From: CAVRXT01 sp963725655
Lineage (GTDB): Bacteria > Acidobacteriota > Terriglobia > Acidiferrales > UBA7541
Direction: 5' to 3'
DNA: 64,000 bases
Assembly: GCA_963725655.1 (NCBI GenBank)
Contig: CAVRYY010000002.1
Span: 744,001-808,000, forward strand
Made by a program: the position numbers and the translations under genes. The notes below the pieces were generated by a model. It was not told where the DNA came from. It did no database searches and was given only the letters and a program-made list of their open reading frames with translations. Below are positions 8,033 through 14,179 of the stretch, piece after piece. How positions within the stretch are numbered: position 1 is the first letter of the stretch; each line of letters starts with the position of its first letter.

Positions 8033-8164
8033 ATGACATACGCAGAGCAGGCCGGATTCAGGCGTGCTTTTGTTGTCCCAAAACAAGAAAAATGCAAACG
8101 CATGATAACGCGAGGCTTGTGTTTGGACAATTTCCGAAGGTCGCCTGTATACTACGATTGCTAG
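8033..8164 (+). CDS. small hypothetical ORF 1 of the island (43 aa)
   Basis: This ATG-initiated frame encodes MTYAEQAGFRRAFVVPKQEK and continues to 43 residues. AGGGA at 8021-8025 lies 7 bp upstream, and promoter-like leader A precedes it. Its 3' half overlaps the promoter-like leader B of the next small ORF. No family is recognised and composition is uninformative. The call rests only on the promoter, RBS and ORF arrangement. Confidence 0.3.
   Translation: MTYAEQAGFRRAFVVPKQEKCKRMITRGLCLDNFRRSPVYYDC
8124..8153 (+). promoter_or_regulatory. promoter-like leader copy B of the small-ORF unit
   Basis: TGGACA (8124-8129, five of six consensus bases) and TATACT (8148-8153, five of six) are separated by 18 bp. 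This is the better of the two related promoter-like leaders and precedes a second tiny ORF with a strong ribosome binding site. Confidence 0.45.
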
Positions 8165-8217
8165 ACCAGACCCAAAAGCACGAACAAAGGGCCGGGGCTG
8201 ACAGGGAGGCGATGTAA

Positions 8218-8319
8218 ATGGGACAAGCCAAGCTAAAGATCGGCATCCCCAAAAGACTGCATGAGATTGTACAGTTCGAGAATGTGCTTTTCGGCGCGTT
8301 GGAGTTTGAGTTTTGGTGA
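8218..8319 (+). CDS. small hypothetical ORF 2 of the island (33 aa)
   Basis: The 33-codon frame begins MGQAKLKIGIPKRLHEIVQF and ends FEFW. A strong AGGGAGG at 8203-8209 is 8 bp upstream of ATG 8218, and promoter-like leader B is 65 bp upstream. It is too short for family assignment. The paired layout with ORF 1 suggests duplication of a small transcription unit. It could instead mark the 5' part of a non-coding RNA. Confidence 0.35.
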   Translation: MGQAKLKIGIPKRLHEIVQFENVLFGALEFEFW

Positions 8320-8366
8320 TTCGAACATACTAAAAACTATACAGTTTGTTAGTTTACTAGTCGAAT
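8319..8366. repeat. nested AT-rich inverted repeat after small ORF 2
   Basis: An outer pair ATTCGA (8319-8324) and TCGAAT (8361-8366) encloses an inner imperfect stem ACTAAAAACT (8329-8338) and AGTTTGTTAGT (8343-8353) with a 4-nt ATAC loop. There is no following T-run, so it is not a classical terminator. It could be an operator, an RNA 3' structure or an origin-like palindrome. Confidence 0.4.
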
Positions 8367-8437
8367 ATATTCAAGTGTTCCCTGCCAGGGGCGGTATTTG
8401 ACGGAATGAAATACGCGGTGGACATCTTATCAGAATT

Positions 8438-8652
8438 ATGGTCGAAGCCGACGACACGATAGAGGCGTTCGACAAAGCATTCCTCGAAGACTGGAACGAC
8501 GCCGACTTCGCGACGTGGACTTCGTGCCAGAGGAGCACATCATCAAGTGCGATGCGTGCGGAGCGTTTGTACCGGCACAGCAATACGGCTACGCCGACAC
8601 GCTCGAACACTTCGATACCTGCCCAGTGGACGCCGCTGAGAGGAAGAGCTAA
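8438..8652 (+). pseudogene. small acidic protein with a C2HC-like zinc motif, apparently frameshifted
   Basis: In one frame the sequence reads MVEADDTIEAFDKAFLEDWN, then turns into Ser/Thr/Arg-rich shadow sequence. In the -1 frame from about 8508 it continues sensibly as DVDFVPEEHIIKCDACGAFV, then ADTLEHFDTCPVDAAERKS and a TAA at 8650-8652. The second part contains CDAC, then H and C (C-x2-C...H-x3-C), which could bind zinc. A single-base indel or programmed shift near 8505-8512 would join the two into a protein of about 70 residues. Function is unknown. Confidence 0.35.
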
Positions 8653-8950
8653 CCTTTCGCGCACGCGGGGATGAAAGCAGCTCGCTGGGCGGAACCACTT
8701 TGCCCGATAAAAACTGATTAATCGGATTGGGCTCCGTCTGCGCGTCGATGGACTGTGTCGCTTTGTCATAAAACGGCTTCATCGCGTTACAAACCCTCCC
8801 TGTCCCTGTATCAATGAAAAGATAGCGTGCGTAACCGACATCGGGCCCCGCCAAATGTTCGTAATGGTGAACCGGAAACCGTCTGCCCAGCAGGAAACCG
8901 GCGCACGTCAGCACGCCCGTAAGCAGCAAAAACCACATCTCTCTTCTCAT
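8543..8950 (-). CDS. small membrane-anchored hypothetical protein
   Basis: From ATG 8950 the product has an N-terminal hydrophobic segment (MWFLLLTGVLTCAGFLLG) and a short exported region with RYLFIDTGTGRVCNAMKPF. This resembles small single-pass proteins of unknown function seen in acidobacteria. The last 40 or so residues are Arg/Ser-rich and run antisense to the zinc-motif gene. In another frame the sequence would end SAQRAAFIPACAKG with a TAG at 8649-8651, so a frameshift near 8690 is possible. The 3' end is therefore uncertain. ATG 8938 is an alternative start. Confidence 0.45.
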   Translation of the reverse strand: MRREMWFLLLTGVLTCAGFLLGRRFPVHHYEHLAGPDVGYARYLFIDTGTGRVCNAMKPFYDKATQSIDAQTEPNPINQFLSGKVVPPSELLSSPRARKVSSSSQRRPLGRYRSVRACRRSRIAVPVQTLRTHRT

Positions 8951-9005
8951 TGCCGTCAGATCATACCTCGGACACGTCCCGATTCCCATTTTTCGTGGTA
9001 TAAAC

Positions 9006-9500
9006 CTAGGCTGCGTCCGCGCTCGGATTCTTTTCCAGCCATTCCTCTGCAAACCGGAATACCTCTTTCACGTCCTCAGCAGACAACTTGAACCATTCGC
9101 CTTTGACACGCTTGTCGGCGACCGTCCGGTGCAGCGTGGCTTCTAGTTCTTGGAAGTGGTAGGTGTCCCACGTGGAGACAACCTCAATCGGAAATGGAAT
9201 AGGAATTTCCCGCTCGATGTCCTTTCGGCGCTTAGCCACGTCCCACGTGTAGCCGATCTTAAAAAGACCGTGCTCCCGGTTGGCCATCAAGTACACTCGC
9301 TTCGCGGCATACGGATTCCGCGCCTGCGGCGGCAGCGTGCGCAGGTGCTCGGACAGAGCGTTGGGCTTTCTCACCTTCCGAACGGCGGTCTTTGCTTTCG
9401 ACTGCGCGGCTTCCTTGGCTTTTCGGTCTGCGATCCGCTGAAGTATGTGCGCTCGTTCCACCAGCCACTTCTCGTGCATGGTTTGTCGTTTGTTTGCCAT
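9006..9500 (-). CDS. T5orf172 / GIY-YIG-like domain protein
   Basis: The 164-residue protein has a basic Ala/Lys-rich N-terminal helix (about 1-50) and a C-terminal domain with VYLMANREHGLFKIGYTWDV, then KRRKDIEREIPIPFPIEVV, ELEATLHRTVADKRVKGEWF and a final helix. This is the layout of T5orf172/MUG113 domains, a GIY-YIG nuclease-related group common on phages and islands. YL and KIGYT correspond to the GIY and YIG positions. Whether it cleaves DNA is unknown. An AGGAGG abuts ATG 9500 with no spacer, so the true start may be slightly downstream. It is the last gene before the right repeat. Confidence 0.72.
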   Translation of the reverse strand: MANKRQTMHEKWLVERAHILQRIADRKAKEAAQSKAKTAVRKVRKPNALSEHLRTLPPQARNPYAAKRVYLMANREHGLFKIGYTWDVAKRRKDIEREIPIPFPIEVVSTWDTYHFQELEATLHRTVADKRVKGEWFKLSAEDVKEVFRFAEEWLEKNPSADAA

Positions 9501-9616
9501 CCTCCTTAATACTGGCGGTTACATTTTCGGGTTGATGTCGGTCACAGTTTTTGTTACTGTCGGCACCGGATACAGTATGGCTGATGCCGTAAGCCGCGTA
9601 TAATCAACCCGCCATC
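9501..9616. promoter_or_regulatory. right end of the island with ACAGT repeats and a TATAAT box
   Basis: ACAGT (9544-9548) and ACTGT (9556-9560) form an inverted repeat, and another ACAGT lies at 9572-9576. These could be recombinase or excisionase arm sites. A perfect TATAAT is present at 9599-9604, about 48 bp upstream of the hpt ATG, but no clear -35 is spaced to it. It could supply hpt with a new promoter. Confidence 0.3.
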
Positions 9617-9629
9617 GAGTTACCCGCTC
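9617..9629 (+). other. putative attR: 13-bp core direct repeat GAGTTACCCGCTC
   Basis: This copy is identical to 5741-5753. It lies 22 bp upstream of the hpt start codon, so the integration target appears to be the 5' untranslated or promoter region of hpt rather than a tRNA. Confidence 0.65.
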
Positions 9630-9651
9630 TTCCATAATTAGGACGCCGAAC

Positions 9652-10194
9652 ATGCCCGAACAAGCCGGAGAAAAATTAAAAGTTCTGATCCGACGCACCG
9701 CCATCCAAAAGCGCGTCAGGGAAGTCGCCCTCCAGATCACCAAAGACTACAAGGGCCAGCGCATCCATATGATCGGCGTGCTCAAAGGCGCCTGCATCTT
9801 CCTCTCTGACCTCATCCGCGAGATCAATCTCGATACCTCCATCGATTTTATGGCCGTGGCCAGCTACGGCAAGGGCCGCCAAAGTTCCGGACAGGTGCGG
9901 GTGAACAAAGATCTCGATTCCAGCATCGAGGGTCTCAACGTTATCCTCGTCGAGGACATTCTGGACACCGGCCTCACCCTCAACTATCTGCGCCGCGTCA
10001 TCGAGCAGCGCCACCCCAAATCGTTCCGCATCGCCGCACTGCTCGATAAGCCTTCTCGTCGGGTTCAGGCGGTGAAGGGCGATTACGTCGGCTTCACCAT
10101 TCCCAACGAATTCGTCGTCGGCTACGGCCTCGACTACGCCGAGCGCTTTCGCAATCTAAAGGACGTCTGCGTCCTGACGCTGCCCCCGGAGTAG
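9652..10194 (+). CDS. hpt: hypoxanthine (purine) phosphoribosyltransferase
   Basis: The 180-residue protein has the PRPP-binding signature VILVEDILDTGLTLNYL, where the two acidic residues contact ribose hydroxyls. It also has the flexible loop around SYGKGRQSSGQV and an N-terminal LKGACIFLSDLIREI. It converts hypoxanthine or guanine plus PRPP to IMP or GMP in purine salvage. It begins an apparent operon: rpiB starts 2 bp after its stop and deoC 2 bp after that. Its upstream region is the island's right junction. Length is normal for the family. Confidence 0.93.
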   Translation: MPEQAGEKLKVLIRRTAIQKRVREVALQITKDYKGQRIHMIGVLKGACIFLSDLIREINLDTSIDFMAVASYGKGRQSSGQVRVNKDLDSSIEGLNVILVEDILDTGLTLNYLRRVIEQRHPKSFRIAALLDKPSRRVQAVKGDYVGFTIPNEFVVGYGLDYAERFRNLKDVCVLTLPPE

Positions 10195-10196
10195 CC

Positions 10197-10838
10197 GTGC
10201 CGCGCTCCGTCCTCACTTTCTCCGACCTCGAAAAAATCCCCACCGGCGGGGAGGTCTCGGTTCCCCCAGGCACGCTGATTACCGCGCTCGCCGCCGACGA
10301 AGCCGCGCGCCGCTCCATCTCCATCAAATTTATCGAGCCTTCCGCGGGAAGCAGCGCAGATTCGGGAACTGCCAACGCCCAAGGCCGCGCCGTCGCCATC
10401 GGCGCCGACCACGGCGGCTACGAACTCAAAGAACAACTCAAGCGCCATTTGAGTGACTGGGCTTACACCGTAATCGACCTCGGCACCTCCAGCACCGATC
10501 CTGTCGACTATCCAGATTTCGCGGAAGCCGTTGCCAACGCCGTCGCCAGCCACCAAGCCTGGCGTGGTGTGGTCATCGATTCCGCCGGCATCGGTTCGGC
10601 CATCGCCGCCAACAAGGTCCCCGGGGCTCGCGCCGCCCTGTGTTACGATAGAGCTACGGCGCGCAACAGCCGCGAGCACAACGACGCAAACATCATCACC
10701 TTCGGCGCGCGCCTGATTCCGGCGGAAGTAGCCCGCGAAATTCTCGCGCTCTGGCTCGATACTCCCTTCGCCGGCGGCCGTCACCAACGCCGCATCGACA
10801 AAATTACAGCCATTGAAGACCGCAACAGGACCCCCTGA
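10197..10838 (+). CDS. rpiB: RpiB/LacAB-type sugar-phosphate isomerase with N-terminal extension
   Basis: The 213-residue protein has about 60 extra N-terminal residues (including LEKIPTGGEVSVPPGTLITA and LAADEAARRSISI) before a standard RpiB fold starting GRAVAIGADHGGYELKEQL. The loop IDSAGIGSAIAANKVPGARA replaces the Cys-containing CGTG loop of E. coli RpiB with DSAG. The downstream motif NSREHNDANIITFGARLI is conserved. It likely interconverts ribose 5-phosphate and ribulose 5-phosphate, or a related sugar phosphate. GTG start 2 bp after hpt. Together with deoC the pair resembles enzyme pairs found in sugar-phosphate bacterial microcompartment loci. No shell gene is present here. Confidence 0.82.
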   Translation: MPRSVLTFSDLEKIPTGGEVSVPPGTLITALAADEAARRSISIKFIEPSAGSSADSGTANAQGRAVAIGADHGGYELKEQLKRHLSDWAYTVIDLGTSSTDPVDYPDFAEAVANAVASHQAWRGVVIDSAGIGSAIAANKVPGARAALCYDRATARNSREHNDANIITFGARLIPAEVAREILALWLDTPFAGGRHQRRIDKITAIEDRNRTP

Positions 10839-10840
10839 AC

Positions 10841-11929
10841 GTGGCAGACTCTTCTCAGCGCCGCAAAGAATCTCCGGGCCAACCGTCACCCGCCCAAATT
10901 ACCCGCGCCGCGGAAACATTCGCCGCTCGACTCGATCCCCATGGCGATCCTCCGCCCATCGAACAGGCGGCCCTGGAAGAGATCGTCTTCACCGTAGCCC
11001 AGGAAATTCTCGAGTACCTCGGCACGTATCTTGGTCCCGGCCACCACCTCCACTACGGCTTGCAGGTGGAAGGCACCTGCCCCGAGTGTACCGACCGCTG
11101 CGGCGATATTTGCTCTCATAAGACCCGCCGCGCCCTCGACGCCGGTGCCTGCCGGCTCACCCTCGACAACCCCGCAAAAAACGTGGAAGCCAAAGTCGCT
11201 CAGCTGATCGACCACACTCTGCTCAAGCCCGACGCCACTCGCGACCAGATCAAGACTCTCTGTGAGGAAGCTGTCCGTTTCCAGTTCGCTTCGGTCTGCG
11301 TCAACCCCTGGAACGTCCCGCAGGCCGCCGAACTGGTTCGCGGCTCCTGCGTCAAAGTCTGCACCGTGGTCGGGTTTCCACTGGGTGCGACCCTTCCGCA
11401 AATCAAGGTTTACGAAGCCGAGCAAGCCATCAAGCTCGGCGCCCAGGAAATCGACATGGTCATCAACGTCGGCGCCCTCAAGTCCGGATTGCTCGAAGCC
11501 GTGGAGGCCGACATTCGCGGCGTGGCCGAAGCCAGCCACCGCGGCGGCGCCATTTGCAAGGTCATCCTCGAGACCGGCCTGCTCGATACCAACGAAAAGA
11601 TTCGCGGCTCCATCGCGGCAAAAAATGCCTGCGCCGACTTCGTCAAGACTTCCACCGGCTTCTCCACCGGCGGCGCCACCGCCGAAGACGTGCAGCTCAT
11701 GCGCGCCGCGGTAGGCGGCGACATGGGCGTAAAAGCCTCCGGAGGCGTCCGCACCCTCGACGACGTGAAAAAAATGGTAGAAGCTGGCGCCACAAGAATC
11801 GGCGCCAGCGCGAGCGTAAAAATCATCGAGCAAGCCATCAGCGAGGGCAAGTCCGAAGCCCCGAAGCTGGAGTCCGCGAAGCCCGGCCCCGCCAAAGCTT
11901 CTTCCGCCGCCCCGTCTGGCAACTACTAG
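10841..11929 (+). CDS. deoC: deoxyribose-phosphate aldolase (DERA) with Cys-rich N-terminal extension
   Basis: The 362-residue protein exceeds ordinary DERA (about 220-260) at both ends. Residues about 1-110 are extra and contain GTCPECTDRCGDICSHK, a C-x2-C-x3-C-x3-C cluster that could bind metal or an Fe-S cofactor. The aldolase domain runs from LIDHTLLKPDAT and includes EIDMVINVGAL (active-site Asp), FVKTSTGFSTGGAT (Schiff-base Lys) and GVKASGGVRT (second Lys). It splits 2-deoxyribose 5-phosphate to glyceraldehyde 3-phosphate and acetaldehyde. The Ala/Pro/Lys-rich C-terminal tail is about 30 residues. GTG start, 2 bp after rpiB. Confidence 0.9.
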   Translation: MADSSQRRKESPGQPSPAQITRAAETFAARLDPHGDPPPIEQAALEEIVFTVAQEILEYLGTYLGPGHHLHYGLQVEGTCPECTDRCGDICSHKTRRALDAGACRLTLDNPAKNVEAKVAQLIDHTLLKPDATRDQIKTLCEEAVRFQFASVCVNPWNVPQAAELVRGSCVKVCTVVGFPLGATLPQIKVYEAEQAIKLGAQEIDMVINVGALKSGLLEAVEADIRGVAEASHRGGAICKVILETGLLDTNEKIRGSIAAKNACADFVKTSTGFSTGGATAEDVQLMRAAVGGDMGVKASGGVRTLDDVKKMVEAGATRIGASASVKIIEQAISEGKSEAPKLESAKPGPAKASSAAPSGNY

Positions 11930-11942
11930 CCAAAGCTTCAAA

Positions 11943-12057
11943 TAAGATTCTGCGGTTCGACGCCGTTATCCTTTTCGCCAGCTTCTCACCCACGCCTCCG
12001 CCGTTAAGATTCTACGGCTCGACGCCGTGATCTCTTCCGGGTGCCCAACTCTTTGCG
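11943..12057 (+). repeat. A-family dispersed repeat, two partial copies
   Basis: TAAGATTCTGCGGTTCGACG begins the first copy and TAAGATTCTACGGCTCGACG the second, both continuing with CCGT-ATC. The second continues into CTTCCGGGTGCCCAACTCTTTGCGG, the typical right half of A-family elements elsewhere in the window. Confidence 0.7.
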
Positions 12058-12066
12058 GTTTCGCTC

Positions 12067-12228
12067 ATGAACGTCATAGGCGCAAACGTCAAGTCCTTCA
12101 CGTTGCCTGGTGGCTACACGATTTATAGCCAGTCTTGGTCCTCCTCCGATCCGAATAAGAATGCCATTCCCGCCCTCGCCGGACACCTGGCAAATTGGGT
12201 CGGCCTCACCAATCCACCAAAGCAATAA
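12067..12228 (+). pseudogene. orphan 53-codon frame, possible C-terminal gene remnant
   Basis: ATG 12067 opens a frame ending TAA 12226-12228. The product reads FTLPGGYTIYSQSWSSSDPN, then IPALAGHLANWVGLTNPP, which has the balanced composition of a real protein rather than a random frame. There is no upstream RBS, and a dispersed repeat directly precedes it. This suggests a fragment of a longer lost gene. No family is recognised. Confidence 0.22.
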
Positions 12229-12397
12229 CGTTGGGGCGATGCGCTCGTCGGGTGGACGACTCTCCAAGTGCGCTGTACGGCCGTGACTCGCCGGCATAGC
12301 GCCTGCTTTCGTTGCATCCGCCAGTCGGCTCATCACTTCTTTTTCGTTCATTCCAAACGGCTGTTATAATTGTTTCGAGCACCGCCGCGTTTTTAGA

Positions 12398-14179
12398 ATG
12401 TGCTCGCTCCTCGTAGAAAAAATGGAAACGGATCCGGTCGAGCTGAAAACGGGGGCCGACGTTCCCGCAGAGGTGCTTTCTACCCTCGCGGAGATTGGCC
12501 AAGAGATCAATGCTTCGCTCAACCTCGATGAGGTTCTGGCGCGAACGGCGGCGCTCGTCAAAAATCTGGTCGACTACGAGATTTTTGCCGTGCTCCTCCC
12601 CGAGGAAGGCACCAACCGTCTCTATTTCCGTTTTGCCATAGGCCATCATCAGGAAGTCGTCGAACACTGGCGTGTTCCCATAGGCGAAGGCATCACCGGA
12701 ACCGCCGCCGCCACTGGCCGCCCCGTCCTGGTTGGAGACGTCCACAAAGACCCGCGCTACCTGAACGCCATGGACGGGGTGCAATCGGAATTGGCTGTGC
12801 CCCTGATGGTCAAGGGCGTCGCCGTCGGCGTCCTCGATATTTCCAGCCGCCAACTCGACTATTTCACCCCGCTCCAACAGAACATTCTCACTCTGCTCGC
12901 CTCCCGCATTGCCGGCGCCATCGAAAACGCGCGCCTGTTCGAACGCGTCCAGCGCCAAGCCGATACTCTGCTGATCCTCAACGAAGTCGCTCGCGAAGCC
13001 AGCTCCGTGCTCGAGGTCGCCGAAGTTCTTCGCCGCGCCGCCGAACTCACCAAGCGCATCATCGACTACCAGATTTTCGGCATCCTGCTTTTCGATCCGG
13101 TTGCCCGCGTATTTCGCCAGCGCATTACCGTCAAATTCGGCCAGCACATTCAGGAAAAAATTTCCGTGCCGATCGATGAAGGCATCGTCGGCGCCGCCGC
13201 CGCTCTCTTGCGCCCGGTCGTTGTTCCTGACGTCGATCTCGATCCGCGATACATCCGCGTCAATGAAGAAACTCGCTCCGAGCTGGCCGTGCCACTGGTC
13301 GTAAAGAACCGCATCATCGGGGTGATGGACCTCGAGAGCCCGACCCGCAATTATTTCACCGCCGATCACGTGCAAGCCCTCTCCATCCTCGCCGCCAATC
13401 TCGCCGTGGCCATCGAAAACGCCCAACTTTACGAGCGTGTCGCCAGGGACGAAGCCCGAATGGACCGCGACTTGAGCGCCGCCCGCCGCCTGCAAGGCGC
13501 CTTGCTTCCGCGCATCCCGAGCACCGACTACGGCGTGGACGTCGCCGCTCGCGTCGTTTCGTCGCGCGAGCTCAACGGTGACATGTACGATTTCCTCCGC
13601 TACGGACCTCAGGAGCTCGGCATCGCCATGGGCGACGTGAGCGGGAAGGGAAGCGCCGCCGCGCTCTTCGGCGCCGTGGCTATCGGAACTCTGCGTAGCA
13701 TGGCGCCGCAAAAGTTGCAGCCCGCCGAAATGCTGCGCAACCTGAATACCGTTCTCGGCGAGCGCCGCATCGAAGGCCGCTTCATCACCATGTGCTATGC
13801 CACCTGGCACCGCGGCCGTCGCCGCGTGCGCATCGCTAACGCTGGACAGGTCCAGCCGTTTCTATATTCCCAGGGTTCTTGCAAACAGGTTCAGCTCACC
13901 GGCTTCCCGCTGGGAATGTTTGACGATGTCAGCTATGAAGAACTTCGCCTGAATCTCGAGCCGGGCAATATCCTGGTTTTCTATTCCGACGGAATCGATG
14001 ACACTACTGACTCGAACGGCGTCTACTTTGGCTCCGAGCGTGTCTGTCAATTGGTCAATGAAAATTTTGAGCTCACCTCCGCGGCCATGGCCGATCGCAT
14101 TCTCGAAGCAGTCGACACTTTTTCCGGTGGCGCGCACGCGTTTGATGATCGCACTCTCGTCGTTGTAAAGGTCCTGTGA
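12398..14179 (+). CDS. GAF-GAF-PP2C (SpoIIE/RsbU-type) serine phosphatase
   Basis: The 593-residue protein has two tandem GAF domains (about 28-190 and 200-350) of similar sequence, each with the GEGITGTAA/DEGIVGAAA loop and an SELAVPL motif. A helical linker (about 350-385, ERVARDEARMDRDLSAARRL) leads to a PP2C-like catalytic domain. Metal-binding acidic residues appear in ELNGDMYDF, MGDVSGKGSAAALF and FYSDGIDD. Such proteins sense small ligands or redox through GAF and dephosphorylate anti-anti-sigma factors in partner-switching networks. No partner gene is adjacent. It overlaps lysA by 4 bp (GTGA). ATG 12422 is an alternative start. Confidence 0.87.
   Translation: MCSLLVEKMETDPVELKTGADVPAEVLSTLAEIGQEINASLNLDEVLARTAALVKNLVDYEIFAVLLPEEGTNRLYFRFAIGHHQEVVEHWRVPIGEGITGTAAATGRPVLVGDVHKDPRYLNAMDGVQSELAVPLMVKGVAVGVLDISSRQLDYFTPLQQNILTLLASRIAGAIENARLFERVQRQADTLLILNEVAREASSVLEVAEVLRRAAELTKRIIDYQIFGILLFDPVARVFRQRITVKFGQHIQEKISVPIDEGIVGAAAALLRPVVVPDVDLDPRYIRVNEETRSELAVPLVVKNRIIGVMDLESPTRNYFTADHVQALSILAANLAVAIENAQLYERVARDEARMDRDLSAARRLQGALLPRIPSTDYGVDVAARVVSSRELNGDMYDFLRYGPQELGIAMGDVSGKGSAAALFGAVAIGTLRSMAPQKLQPAEMLRNLNTVLGERRIEGRFITMCYATWHRGRRRVRIANAGQVQPFLYSQGSCKQVQLTGFPLGMFDDVSYEELRLNLEPGNILVFYSDGIDDTTDSNGVYFGSERVCQLVNENFELTSAAMADRILEAVDTFSGGAHAFDDRTLVVVKVL

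Larger units (their letters stand above)
5741..9629 (+). mobile_element. small integrase-bearing genomic island (about 3.9 kb) upstream of hpt
   Basis: The element is bounded by identical 13-bp direct repeats. It contains an intact tyrosine integrase close to the left repeat, a 5'-truncated gene, two tiny ORFs with duplicated leaders, a possibly frameshifted small zinc-finger gene, a membrane-anchored small protein and a T5orf172/GIY-YIG protein. A/T-richer stretches (for example 8319-8366) contrast with the flanking housekeeping genes. No replication, conjugation or phage structural genes were found, so it is either a reduced island or one mobilised by other elements. Boundaries are inferred from the repeats. 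Confidence 0.62.
11930..12397. other. intergenic region with two A-family repeat copies and an orphan reading frame
   Basis: Two copies of the dispersed A-type sequence (core TTCGACGCCGTTATC or close variants) lie at 11943-11979 and 12005-12057. Between 12067 and 12228 an open frame is noted separately. The rest, up to the phosphatase start, shows nothing I recognise. Confidence 0.5.

Noticed and set aside
10197..11929. A complete bacterial microcompartment locus
   Set aside because: Only the two enzyme genes are seen; no shell protein, phosphotransacylase or aldehyde dehydrogenase gene is in the window.
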